A stretch of 64,000 bases of DNA, from contig OY855905.1 of the NCBI GenBank assembly GCA_963693305.1, positions 39,163,695 through 39,227,694 of the forward strand. The letters run 5' to 3'. Below the pieces are notes generated by a model. It saw only the letters and a list, made by a program, of their open reading frames with translations, ran no database searches and was not told where the DNA came from. The first letter of the stretch is position 1. Every line of letters starts with the position of its first letter. Below, piece after piece: positions 37,901 to 49,746 of this stretch. The position numbers and the translations under genes were made by a program. Origin of the DNA: Meandrina meandrites (lineage: Eukaryota > Cnidaria > Anthozoa > Scleractinia > Meandrinidae).

Positions 37901-40900
37901 GAGACCATCGCGCGGATTCTACAACCTTACAATATCCGTGTAGCTCACAAGCCTACAACTACGTTGCGACATTTACTGACCAACGTTAAAGACAGGGACG
38001 AACCTAACAACAGACAGGGAGCGGTTTATAAGATCAAATGCTCCGACTGCCAAGCCTCCTACATTGGAGAGACTGGTAGAAACCTCAACACGAGACTGAC
38101 TGAACACAAACGAGCGACTAGAAATGGTGATGTAAACAATCACATTTCTGAACACCACCGACTTACTAATCACAAAATTGACTGGGACTCTGCTGAATGT
38201 TTAACCTACAGTACGAACTATTTTCAACGACTGACTCTAGAAAGCTGGTACACAAACTTAGAACAAACGCCTATCAACAGATGTCAACAACTACCGCCAC
38301 CTTACAAACGACTAATTAACGACATAAACAAAACCGACGAACAGACCACAAACAGAACGACTTAATTTGACTAACAATAGACGGATCGAAACTGACCAAT
38401 TACTGTTGACGGACTGAACACGAGTCTTACAGCCAATAACATCACGGCTAAACTGACCAATCAGTTTCAACGGACCAGACTTATAACATCACCAACTGAC
38501 AACAACTCTTCACTTGACTCTGAAGATGACTTCCGCACAGGTTGTCGAAACGTCAGTCACCAACAACAGTTCTTCTCAGAACTACTCTCACCCGGACGAT
38601 CACACTATACGAACTACAATTAAGAAAAGTAAAAATGGACCTCTCCATTAAGGAACTCAACTTTAATAGTTAAATTAATCCGTTCAATTAGTACCTAAAA
38701 CGATGTACGACTTTAAATTTCAAAATTTAAAATGTTAAATTTAATAAGTATTACTTAGTAGTCTTAATTCATATTATACATGTTTATCGAATGCTTACCA
38801 TTACAGTATCGTCCATTGCCATTGTACCCTTTTCCGCAGAAGCAGCTGTAAGAGCCTGGCTTGTTAACGCAGCTGGCATCAGCGTTACAAAGATGACTTC
38901 CATCACTGCACTCATTGATGTCAGAACATAAACGACCGTCTCCATGAAAACCGTCATTGCATGAGCAGGAATAAGAACCCACAGTGTTCCTGCAAGTCGC
39001 ATCCAAACTGCAGCCATGAGATCCATTCAGACATTCGTTCACATCTCGACACACTTGACCGTCACCGTGAAACCCAGAAATGCAGGCGCATTTGTGAGAG
39101 CCTTTAGCGTTTGTGCATACCGCGTTTCTGTGACACTTGTGAGTCCCATCCTTACATTCATCAATGTCATGGCATGACCATCCATCTCCTTTGAATCCTT
39201 GGAGGCAGGTACAGCCATAGGAACCTATAGTGTTATTGCAGTGTGCGTCAGCACTGCAATTGTGCATATTGACCAGTTTACATTCATCGAAATCTTGACA
39301 TGAGATCCCATTTTCTTGGAATCCTTTATGACATGTACAGTTATAAGAAGCGATGGTATTATTGCAATGTGGATAAACACTGCAATTTTTGACACTGAGG
39401 TTACATTCATTAATGTCTGTACACGACCGTCCATCGCCTTGGTACCCAGGAAGACACCTGCACTTGTAGGAACCAACTGTGTTTTGACAAGCGGCGTTAG
39501 AAGGGCAGGAATAAAGTTCTTTGGATAAACACTCATTGAAATCTGCATAAGACAATATAATAGCAATGGTTATGTTCATTGTTCATTAGAATCCTGATTT
39601 CTCGAGCCCTCACTTTCTCGAAACTCGCAATTTCTCGAACCAATTTTCGTTTCCCTGGGAAAGTACTTCTCCGTAATTTTTACTCCCGATTTCTCAAACC
39701 AGGTTTCCTTTTCCTTGGATGTTACTTCTCTGTCATTTTACCCCGATTTCTCAAACCAATTTTCGTTTCCCTTGGATAGTACTTCTCTTTAATTTTACCC
39801 CTGATTTCTCGAACCAATTTTCATTTCTCTCGGATAGTACTGTACTTCTCTGTTATTTTACCTCCCGATGTCTCCAACGAATTTTAATTTACCATGGGGG
39901 TTCGAGAAATCGGGATTCCTGCAATAGCAGGGGCACCCAACGAGGCAAATTCTTAGAATTAATTCATCAGGTAACGTATTGGCTACAAAGTAGACAGCAA
40001 ATAAATGCAGTTGCTGGGAAAATTATAGCTGTTCTGCACTCCCAGGGAAAACATGCACGAAGCTTCATTTCCCTCTGATTACGATCGATCTATAATGTTT
40101 TCCATTACCTCGACAAACAGAACCATTCCCTTGGAAGCCGTTGTTACAAACACAAGTGTAACGTTTCTCGTCTCTCAGATCAGCTGTACAGGTAGCATTG
40201 GCATCACAGAGTTGCTTGTGTCTGCAGTCAAACGATGTGGCCAAACTTCTTTCGTCCTGTTCCTCTGTTTTGGAAGATGAAGCACAGTCGAAAGCGTTTT
40301 ATAAATTAAGGCTGAAGCGATATATGGATATGGATACGTATATTTTAGTGGTACACTAATTAAGTGACTGGTAATAGGAAAAAAATGATTTGTAAACCAC
40401 CCCAATAACTGACATCAACTGGAACTGAAAGCTGCGTCGCTAGCTAGCTTGTAGTACTCCGGTACCAGTGCAATTGGCGCAGGTTAGGATAACTGCATGA
40501 ATAATCATCAAAAGCTGTTACGATTTTATACACAAACTGGAATCTTAAATATTGAAGAGGTTAAACTGGCTACAAAACAATGTATCGGATGCCGGGATCG
40601 GATGCCTGCAGAATGTTCAAAGCAAAGCATTTTTGTTCTTGCTTAACTGCTCATGCAATAACACGAGCTAATGAACTTCAGCTGAGGTTTGTCCAATTGC
40701 CTACAGAAACTACTGCCGCATTTACTTACCTTTGTTTTCAGGAGATTTGTTGGGAATCACAAATGCCAGAACAAGACCCACAGCCAAAACAATTATAAGG
40801 AACACGAAGAAGCTTCCCCAGATTGACAGTTTCTTATTGTTGGTCGGTTTATCTTCCGCTTCACCGATTCCGTGATATTTCGTTTTAGATTGTGACATGA

Positions 40901-40916
40901 TACTTTTCGTTCCCAT
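31981..40916 (-). CDS. Array gene 4: membrane EGF-repeat protein, 8 exons
   Basis: Exons: 40730-40916, 40109-40264, 38799-39542, four exon-4 copies at 34090-34335, 33573-33818, 33066-33311 and 32542-32787, then 31981-32057; all phase 1; 2148 nt, 715 aa. The first array exon has only 6 EGFs, but the repeated exon 4 adds 8, giving 15 in all. The tail is [14 protein letters not shown] after the Ser/Ala/Arg linker, one codon shorter than usual and interrupted by His, so it is a weaker GPI-like signal. Intron 3 contains the inverted PLE pair (34701-38616). Intron 2 has a minisatellite. Whether all four exon-4 copies are used in one transcript cannot be told from sequence. Confidence 0.78.
32542..34335 (-). 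repeat. Four tandem copies of exon 4 with their introns
   Basis: Period about 507-524 bp, made of a 246-nt exon plus ~270 nt of intron. Each copy keeps acceptor TTTAG, donor GTAAG and phase 1. Each encodes two calcium-binding EGFs ([16 protein letters not shown]..., [12 protein letters not shown]...). High similarity also in the intron parts points to recent unequal exchange. Confidence 0.85.
34689..34700 (+). repeat. 12-bp target-site duplication, left
   Basis: CAATTAAGAAAA, identical to 38617-38628, bracketing the inverted PLE pair. Confidence 0.7.
34701..38616. mobile_element. Inverted pair of Penelope-like elements
   Basis: Two copies of one element are joined head to head with 3' ends outward. 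The minus copy (about 34735-36470) encodes [53 protein letters not shown], then GIY-YIG ([19 protein letters not shown]). The plus copy (about 36475-38610) starts at YVDD. The minus copy has TGA instead of Trp just before YVDD (35919-35921) and a frameshift near 36296. Both outer ends carry CTGAAGA...GAAACGTC hammerhead-like motifs (34790-34834, 38515-38559). A 12-bp duplication flanks the whole. It lies in intron 3 of gene 4. Confidence 0.8.
36258..37942. other. Probable false gap: ~742-bp sequence on both sides of Ns
   Basis: 36258-37000 and 37201-37942 are the same sequence apart from single-base length differences: a T missing near 36296, an extra C near 36690, an extra T near 36796. The Ns at 37001-37200 therefore lie between two overlapping contig ends that were not merged. 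Confidence 0.8.
38617..38628 (+). repeat. 12-bp target-site duplication, right
   Basis: CAATTAAGAAAA, matching 34689-34700. Confidence 0.7.
39590..39915. repeat. Minisatellite, about 60-bp unit, five copies
   Basis: Diverged repeats around GATTTCTCGAACCAATTTTC and GGATAGTACTTCTCT in intron 2 of gene 4. Open frames through it are repeat by-products. Confidence 0.75.
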
Positions 40917-41075
40917 AATAATTTAAAGTAGATTCACAAAATAAAGTTAAACCTGTGGGTCGATACGTAACAACATATATGCAACCTAAGCGTTTCCTAG
41001 AACTTTAGATTCTCGGAGGTCGGGAAATTCCCCTTTTTAAGTTATGTACATTTTATTGGTTAATTAAGGGACTTT
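40917..41075 (-). promoter_or_regulatory. Gene 4 promoter with kappaB-like motif
   Basis: GGGGAATTTCCC on the minus strand at 41022-41033 fits the NF-kappaB consensus well and differs from the other copies while keeping the palindrome. CCAAT box at 41055-41059. Confidence 0.5.
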
Positions 41076-41317
41076 TTCGAAAGGTTATCTCGCGGAAACC
41101 TCCTGACCCCTTCATCGAGAGAGACGTCTCTCTGTTCTTGAAACTATACTGACCAACAAACTTTACATGTATAAATACAGTCAAGTTAAGCACAACAACG
41201 GCATGTGCAAAAGAGCAAAATGTTTCCAGTTCAGGTCATATTTTGCAACATTGTGAGGAAGACGTTTGCACAGAGCGACCGTTTTCAACGATAAGTCACA
41301 AGTAATGAAAACAGCAG

Positions 41318-41632
41318 GGGGGGGGGGGGGGGGTGGTGGTGGTGTTTTTTTGTAATACCGCTCCCTAACGTCCTGCTCTAAATAATCATTTTACAGTAAA
41401 GCGTAAAATAATTAAGTCAATTATGCTAAACACGGGCTTTTTAAATAATCTCAATTAATAAAATAAGTTGTTTTTTTTTAATAAAAATAATAAGCAGTGT
41501 CAATATCTTGGGCGCGAGAACTCGAGTCATTCCTGTCCGAGAAGGAGAGGCGTCAGGGGAAGAGGATGTAATGAGGGGGTTGATTATTTATGGGAGACCA
41601 GGGGCAGGGGTAGGAGTGGGGGGGGGGGGGGG
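41318..41632. repeat. G-rich simple repeats
   Basis: A run of about 19 G followed by (GGT)n near 41318, and a second run of about 14 G near 41620. Lengths may be unreliable. Confidence 0.8.
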
Positions 41633-42276
41633 GAGGTGATTATTCGACGGAGGCAATTACTTCAAATAAAAGAAAACAGAGAATTCTCAGTGAAACTGGA
41701 CCAACGTCTTTAGGTAGGGGTTTGTCACCGGTGCGTGGTGGGAATCGCTCGGTGCTGAGATTCTGGGAGGTGTGTCGACCACTAGAGCGAGAGTCTCCAC
41801 AATTTTCACTTTAATTAATGTTGCGGTCGATCTATCTTATTACTTTGAACTTTGAATTCTAGTTCATAATTTACTGAGCGTTTGCAACTGCTCGTTGACG
41901 TAGAACATGACCTTCTTTCTTCTAAAAATAGTACCTTATGAAAATGTAACCTCCATAGGAGAAAATGGTTGCCGAATCCTCCCATCGAGCCAATGAACTA
42001 AAACAGTAGACTGACAACATGTTGTTCCTTCTTTAATGAACTTTACTAATCGTATTACTGCGTTTTCTCAACTCGGCTTAATACATAAATAATAAACGGA
42101 TAAGAAATTGAGATCGCTTGCAGTGTTTTTAAGAACCTAAACAATTTTGGGTATGTCAAGAAAACATTTAAATTAAAAGATGGGAAGTTCTTAATTAAAA
42201 TTTAACATTACTTTCAAGCTTTAGAATATTTGGCTATATACAGGGTCATCAATGAAGCATCTTCAATTTAAAGTCT

Positions 42277-45200
42277 TCACATACAAAGCCATAACATAAC
42301 AATGACACTGAGAAAAAGAACAACGGCTCTGTGAGGCACTGAGCTTCTGGCGGAGGAAGCTGCAAAAGAAAAAGAAAATTGCAGAAAATTGCAGAAAACA
42401 GCTGAAATCTTTTATTCCATAGACCTGGATTGCTGCCTGTATAACTTATATTGTCCATCGCATTAGAAAATTAATAACTGAAGCGCCCCATACTATCCCT
42501 TTCATATCACTACAAACTGAGTCAGAGAAAAGTGTCTTGGAGTTGCCTGGCTTAACGTAAAAAAAAAAAAACTAACGTACTACAGCTTTGTCGGCCACTG
42601 AAACTCAGGCAAGATCGAACAAGACATGGCTTGATAACTATATAACTAATAATTGTGTGATTTATACATCAAGAAATGTAACAGTCTGCGTGACTTGCTT
42701 ACCTTTACACTGTTTGCCATTTCCGTGATATCCTTTTAAACAACAGCAGTGGTATGACCCCCATGTATTGACACATTCAGCTTTACCATGACAGTCGTGG
42801 ACCCCCTTTGCACACTCATCGACATCATGACATGATATCCCATCACCACGGAAACCGTGACTGCAGCTACAGGTGTAAGAGCCTTGGGTGTTAATGCAGC
42901 GCGCATTCGAGCTGCATTTGTTTGTCCCATCTCTGCATTCATCGATGTCTAAAGAAAAGTACGGCAGATTGTTGTTAGTATGCTTGTCTTTTAGCACAGA
43001 TAGGCAATGAAAAATTTTCCAATTTATTTTTGCTCAATCTCTACAGTTCCCCAACTAAATGCATGCTAACACTGTAACTAAGACCTCAGTAGTTAGTTAA
43101 TGACCAATAGATAATTAACAAATTCAACAGTATATAAAAACAAAATTAAAAAAAGACACGGAGAGTGATCGATACATTCTAATGACAGAAATGAAACCAA
43201 ACACATTTTATCATTCAGGCGCGACTTGTGTGTTTTAGTAGGATTTAAGATGTTCTTTCAGATACAATTTTAATTAATTAAAGACTTGATACTTAATGCC
43301 GGGCACCTTTGGGTTTGCATCAAAAAAGCCTACAGCTTGTGCCTACAGTAGCTTTCAGTAAAACAAACGATGTTCTTTCATCTTCATTCCTTTAATACTT
43401 GCAGACACTAAATGCTGGGCACTTTGGGTATGCATTCAATATAGAAGAGCTGGTAAACCAAGGGGACATCAAAAGGAAAACTGTAAACGGCATATTACAG
43501 TAAAACTCATATTATACTTGTTAATCCAGTGCTTACCATTACAGTATCGTCCATTGCCATTGTACCCTTTTTTGCACAAGCAGCTGTAAGAGCCTGGCTT
43601 GTTAACGCAGCTGGCATGAGCGTCACAAAGATGACTTCTATCACTGCACTCATCGATGTCGGAGCATAAACGACCATCTCCATGAAAACCGTCCTTGCAC
43701 GAACAAGAATAAGAACCCACAGTGTTCCTACAAGTCGCATCCAAACTGCAGTCATGTGATCCATCCAGACATTCGTTGACTTCTCGACACACTTGACCGT
43801 CACCATGAAACCCAGAAATGCAGGTGCATTTGTGAGAGCCTTTAGTGTTTATGCATACCGCGTTTTTGTGGCACTTGTGAGTCCCATCCTTACATTCATT
43901 ATTGTCATGGCACGACATGCCATCTCCTTTGAATCCTGGGAGACAAGTACAGCCATAGGAACCTATAGTGTTATTGCAGTGTGCATCAGCACTGCAGTTG
44001 TGTGTATCGGCTTTACATTCATCGATATCATGGCACAACAATCCGTTTCCTTTAAATCCTGGGAGACATATACAGTCATGAGAGCCGATGGTGTTATTAC
44101 AGAGTGCATGAACACTGCAGTTGTGTATGTTGGCTTTGCATTCATCGATATCATGGCACATCCATCCGTTTCCTTTAAATCCTGAGAGACATGCACAGTC
44201 ATAAGAGCCAATAGTGTTATTGCATAGTGCATGAGCACTGCAATTGTGCGTATTGGCTTTGCATTCATCAATATCATGGCACAACCATCCGTTTCCTTTA
44301 AATCCTGAGAGGCATGCACAGTCATAAGAGCCGATAGTGTTATTGCATAGTGCATGAGCACTGCAATTGTGCGTATTGGCTTTGCATTCATCGATATCAT
44401 GGCACAACCATCCGTTTCCTTTAAATCCTGAGAGGCATGCACAGTCATAAGAGCCAATAGTGTTATTGCATAGTGCATGAGCACTGCAATTGTGCGTATT
44501 GGCTTTGCATTCATCGATATCATGGCACAACCATCCGTTTCCTTTAAATCCTGAGAGACATGCACAGTCATAAGAGCCGATAGTGTTGTTGCATAGTGCA
44601 TGAACACTGCAATTGTGTGTATTGGCTTTGCATTCATCAATATCATGGCACAACCATCCGTTTCCTTTAAATCCTGGAAGACATGTACAGTCATAAGAGC
44701 CGATAGTGTTGTTGCATAGTGCATGAACACTGCAATTGTGTGTATTGGCTTTGCATTCATCAATATCATGGCACAACCATCCGTTTCCTTTAAATCCTGG
44801 AAGACATGTACAGTCATAAGAGCCGATAGTGTTGTTGCAGAGGGCATGAACACTGCAATTGTGTGTATTGGCTTTGCATTCATCGATATCATGGCACAAC
44901 CATCCGTTTCCTTTAAATCCTGAGAGGCATGCACAGTCATAAGAGCCAATAGTGTTATTGCATAGTGCATGAGCACTGCAATTGTGCGTATTGGCTTTGC
45001 ATTCATCGACATCATGGCACGACCATCCGTTTCCTTTAAATCCTGGGAGACATTTACAGCCATAAGAGCCGATAGTGTTGTTGCACAGTGCATGAACACT
45101 GCAATTGTGTGTATTGGCTTTGCATTCATCAATATCATGGCACAACCATCCGTTTCCTTTAAATCCTGGAAGACATGTACAGTCATAGGAGCCAATAATG

Positions 45201-46921
45201 TTATTGCATAGTGCATGAGCACTGCAATTGTGTGTATTGGCTTTGCATTCATCAACATCATAGCACAACCATCCGTTTCCTTTAAATCCTGGAAGACATG
45301 TACACTCATAAGAGCCGATAGTGTTGTTGCAGAGGGCATGAACACTGCAATTGTGCGTATTGGTTTTGCATTCATCGATATCATGGCAGGACCATCCATG
45401 TCCTTTAAATCCTGGGAGACAAGTACAGTCGTAGGAGCCAAGAGTGTTACTGCAGTGTGCATGAACACTGCAATTGTGCATACTGGCCAGTTTGCATTCA
45501 TCGACATCGTAACATGAGATCCCATTTCCTTGGAATCCTTTAAGACATTTACAATTAAAGGAACCGATGGTATTATTGCAATGTGCATTAACACTGCAAT
45601 TTTGAACACCGAGGCTACATTCGTTAATGTCTGTGCACGATCGTCCATCGCCTTGATACCCAGGAAGACAGCTGCACTGGTATGAACCAAATGTGTTTTG
45701 ACAAGCGGCGTTAGAAGGGCATGAATTAAGTTCTTCGGATAAGCACTCATTGAGATCTGCATAAGATAATAACAATATCAATGGTTATATTAAAGCTGAA
45801 CCTTTTGGAAACATCTACAGCGCGTTACTATGGACTGTTGCAGTTATAATATAATCAAATCCCGGCTACTCGATCGGCTAGAAAAAGACCGTTGAAGAGC
45901 TCCTCATTGTTGCATATAGCCATTATCATCACTTGAATGAGATTTTGCTATTTTATTTCAAAGTTGTCATAAATAAGATAAAGCTTTGCGTTATTAAACA
46001 CAAGTAATTAAAATACTGACAAGGCACGAGAAACGATCGATATAGAAGCCTTATTATGATCGGTCTCTGATGCTTTCCATTACCTCGACAAATAGAACCA
46101 TTTCCTTGGAAGCCATTGTTACAAACACAGGTGTAACGTTTCTTGTCTCTCACATCAGTTGTACAGGTAGCATTGGCATCACAGAGTGGCTTCTGTCTGC
46201 AGTCAAACGATGTGGCCAAACTTCTTTTGTCCTGTGCGCCTGAAAAGGGTTTAAAAAATTGAGACTTTAGCGATATATTGATAAATTCATTTTAGTGGTA
46301 CACTAGTTCAATCAGCGGATATGGTTATAGGAATAACATCATTTGTAAACTGCCCCAATGACGCTATAGTTTCTCAACTGAAAGTGGCTTCGTCTAGACA
46401 AAACATGTATAACTTATTATATGGCATAAGTACTCCGGTGTCAGTACAGTGGAAGCAAGTAGTAATAATCGCCATCTAAAGCTGTTAGGATTTTGTACAC
46501 ATATATATTTAACAGATGAAATTGGCTACGCATCAGTGTATCAGATGTATGCAGAATATGCAAAGCAAAGCATTTTATTCTTTACTCATGTGCTGTTTAT
46601 TAAACATGTTAAAACAGAAGCACTGCTCATGCAGTGAACACGAACTAAGACTAACTAATATTTAGTTCAGCTGCATGAGGTTTGTGAAATTTATACCTAC
46701 TGAAACTACTGCTGTATGTACTTACCATTGTTTCCAGGAGATTTTTTGGGAAGCGCAAATACGAGAACAAGACCCACAGCCAGACAAATTAGGGACACGA
46801 AGAATCCTCCTGCGATCAAGAATTTCTTATTGGACGGGATTTTACTCCACATCATCGATTCTTTGATCTTTGGCAACTCGGATTTTGTTTTAGATTGTGG
46901 TATGATACTTTTCGTTCCCAA
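42277..46921 (-). CDS. Array gene 5: largest EGF-repeat copy, ATG lost
   Basis: Exons: 46726-46921, 46084-46239, 43537-45756, 42703-42948, 42277-42359; all phase 1; 2901 nt, 966 aa if the aligned first codon is used. That codon is TTG, not ATG (46921-46919), with a stop just upstream; the next in-frame Met pair is at codons 23-24 (46855-46850). Starting there still leaves a basic stretch and the hydrophobic segment, so the shorter protein may enter the secretory pathway. Exon 3 has 18 EGFs, of which about ten are near-identical 123-bp units ([11 protein letters not shown]...). The total is 21 EGFs. The tail is AVVLFLSVIVMLWLCM, a good GPI-like signal. The exon 2 acceptor has moved because ~20 bp are missing next to it. 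The promoter block is fourfold. Confidence 0.78.
43537..45756 (-). other. Gene 5 exon 3: 18 EGF repeats, homogenised
   Basis: 2220 nt in one exon. Repeats 5-14 share KANTHNCS(A/V)HALCNNTIG with only a few changes, and the DNA repeats with 123-bp period. The outer repeats (first three and last three) match the same positions in the other genes. The centre expands while the ends stay fixed. Each unit carries NCS and NNT glycosylation sequons. Confidence 0.85.
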
Positions 46922-47790
46922 TGTAATTTAAAGAAGATTCACGAACTAAAAGTTTAAACCTGTCGGTCGATACGCAACGACAGATATGCAACCTAAGCGT
47001 TTCCTAGAACTTTAATTAGATCCTCAGAAATCGGGAAAACCCCCTTATAAATTATGTAGATTATGCGGAGACATTTTATTGGTTAATCTAAGGAGTTTCT
47101 TGAAAGGCTACGTCGAAAACCAGCTGACCTCTAGATGTCGTTCTGTACATTTAACAAAATAAAAGTTAAAACCTGTCGGTCGATACGCAACAACAGATAT
47201 GCAACCTAAGCGTTTCCCAAAACTTTAGATTCTCGGAAATCGGGGAAACCCCTTTTAAATTATGTAGATTATGCGGAGACATTTTATTGGTTAATCTTAG
47301 GACTTTCTTGAAAGGCTACGTCGAAAACCAGCTGACCTCTAGATGTCGTTCTGTATATTTAAGAAAATAAAAGTTAAAACCTGTCAGTCGATACGCAACA
47401 ACAGATATGCAACCTAAGCGTTTCCCAAAACTATAGATTCTCGGAAATCGGGGAAACCCCTTTTAAATTATGTAGATTATGCGGAGACATTTTATTGGTT
47501 AATCTAAGGAGTTTCTTGAAAGGCTACGTCGGAAACCAGCTGACCTCTAGATGTCGTTCTGTACATTTAACAAAATAAAAGTTAAAACCTGTCGGTTGAT
47601 ACGCAACAACAGATATGCAACCTAAGCGTTTCCCAAAACTATAGATTCTCGGAAATCGGGGAAACCCCCTTTTAAATTATGTAGATTGTATCGGGACATT
47701 TTATTGGTTAATTTAAGGACTTTCTTGAAAGGCTACCTTGGAAACCAGCTGACCTCTAGACGTCGTTTTGTACTGGTTTTCACCTTTGAA
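46922..47790 (-). promoter_or_regulatory. Gene 5 promoter, four tandem copies of ~207 bp
   Basis: Units at about 46949-47160, 47161-47368, 47369-47575 and 47579-47790. Each holds a CCAAT box, a TTTAAAAG or TTATAAGG element and a kappaB-like motif (47033-47044, 47242-47252, 47450-47460, 47658-47669). The other genes have one unit. Units 2-4 are closer to each other than to unit 1. Confidence 0.65.
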
Positions 47791-49746
47791 GCTATACTGA
47801 AAGACAATATTTCCATGTATAAATATAGTCGATGCATGTGTATGGCATGTGTAAACGAATAATATTTTCACAGTATATATGCTTGTCAAACAGGATGTCT
47901 AAGAGTGGTATTTATGTACCGGGTTGCATACACTTATTAACCCTTTCGCGCTGTTTATCTTTTTTTCTGTTTCTCGGCCCTGTTTAAAGCCTACTCAGGC
48001 CCCGAGGTACAGTGTACATGGGCAAAGAGACCGAGGACACATAATCCAACAGAAAGCCTAGTTTTTAATCCCAGAAGCTTAGAAAATGATTGACAATTAC
48101 ACGAGAGGCACACTTTGGGATTTTCCGGTCATTTTCGCCTTGATCTATGCCATTCACGCTTTTAAAAGTGCAATATATAGTTTTGGTCGGACCGAAATCC
48201 CTCGTTCCATCTTGACAAATTTAATTGTGGTCCACTTTGACCGGTCGGACTGAAATTTGCCATTTCATTTTCTGACAAACTGGTAGCTGCCTTATTTCTC
48301 ATAGATGAAGTGCACTGGGGAAATTAGGAATGCAAAATGAAAGGATCCACGCCACTCGGTTGGCCTGTTTTAATTGTTCCATTTGCAACAGTCGATCCCT
48401 GTTGGTCCGAACGGTCAGACTGTGAACTGAAATGGAAAGCACCCAACAGCTCACAGAAATGTAGCATTATCAAAATTAATTAACTGCGAGAACAGAACAA
48501 CACGACGTCTGGCTTTCAATTTACACTGCTTCCTGCAGTTTCTGTTCATGTGAGTGAAAAAAGGGTCACGCATCTAATTAAATGGAACAAGCACGCTTCA
48601 CGATCCCATCCAGGCTACGTATTACTTATGGTAACATGCGTTTTAACGCATGACGAAAATTATAAGGCTTGCTTTAATTATGACTGGATGTTGGTTAATC
48701 AATGTATTGGCAATCATATTTTCTTTAACCTGAAAAACTGAAAAATAAAATAATCCGGCAATGATTGCTGCCGGAGATGGTCACACGTGGTTATTCCCAG
48801 CGAGCAAAATTGCGCTTGGCAAAGACGCGATATAACAAAAGTGGACTTCGGTTCATCGGCAGTGACCAAGAAGGAATTAGAGCTGTTTTTAGACTTCTTC
48901 CTTATATAGGCCCTAGTAAACCCAATAAGTTTATGTAAGAGAGGATGAAGTAAGAGAGTTAATTCCCCATATAGGCCTTATTTCAAAGGTAATCCCTCTT
49001 AAGTTATTTTTAGACATGGTACCCAGTTCACCCGCAGATGTTAACACGCGTTGCGTGGATGTTCTCGCGTGTTTTTGAGAGACGATTAGAAACGCAATGG
49101 CAGGAAATGTGGCATGAATGTGGCTTGTATTCATTTTGTCGACGAACTTTAATATAAAAACATTCCCACAAAATGATCTGGGTCAAACAAAGCAAAAAGA
49201 AGAAGTGATAGCACTGACCAAGCTAAACCTTGAGAAATCTTCGAAATACCTCGGATGACCATCGGCAGTCTTAGGGTTTCTTCCTAATTACTTCGGAAAT
49301 CTTCGTTGTAATTTGCACTCGTATCACAGCACCTTACAGGGGAAAAACACTTCCCTTTAAGCCAATCAGAACTCAGTCATTTTTAAAAGTGCATTATTAA
49401 AATTGAGATAAAACAAAATAGGTTTTGCTTACTCAGTTTCAATAACATTGTTCAGGCACCAATATAACTGCAGGTTTCTATGATGTTTTTTTTCCAAGAA
49501 AAGCAGGAACTTCTATTCTTTGCACGGATTAAAAATCTACATAAATACCAACGATAAATATAGTGCACTTTCCTATGATCTTTGCACAACTGATCAGCTA
49601 ACTTACAAATCGAAACAACTGGATTTTTTGTCCATTACAGAAGGCAATAAAGCAGACCTATCTAAATTGAAGTTCACATGAAGCTCACAAGTGTCTGGTC
49701 GCTAACATGGCTAGCCCATGTTCAATGTTGCAATTGTTTGCTGGTA
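47791..49746. other. Spacer between the EGF array and the E2-like cluster
   Basis: About 48190-48900 is related to 29860-30170. The rest shows no gene; short open frames lack splice or homology support. Confidence 0.4.

Noticed and set aside
43963..45762. A 599-aa open frame and several plus-strand frames over exon 3 of gene 5
   Set aside because: They are alternative-frame readings of the EGF array; only the minus frame with regular cysteines and phase-1 splice sites makes sense.
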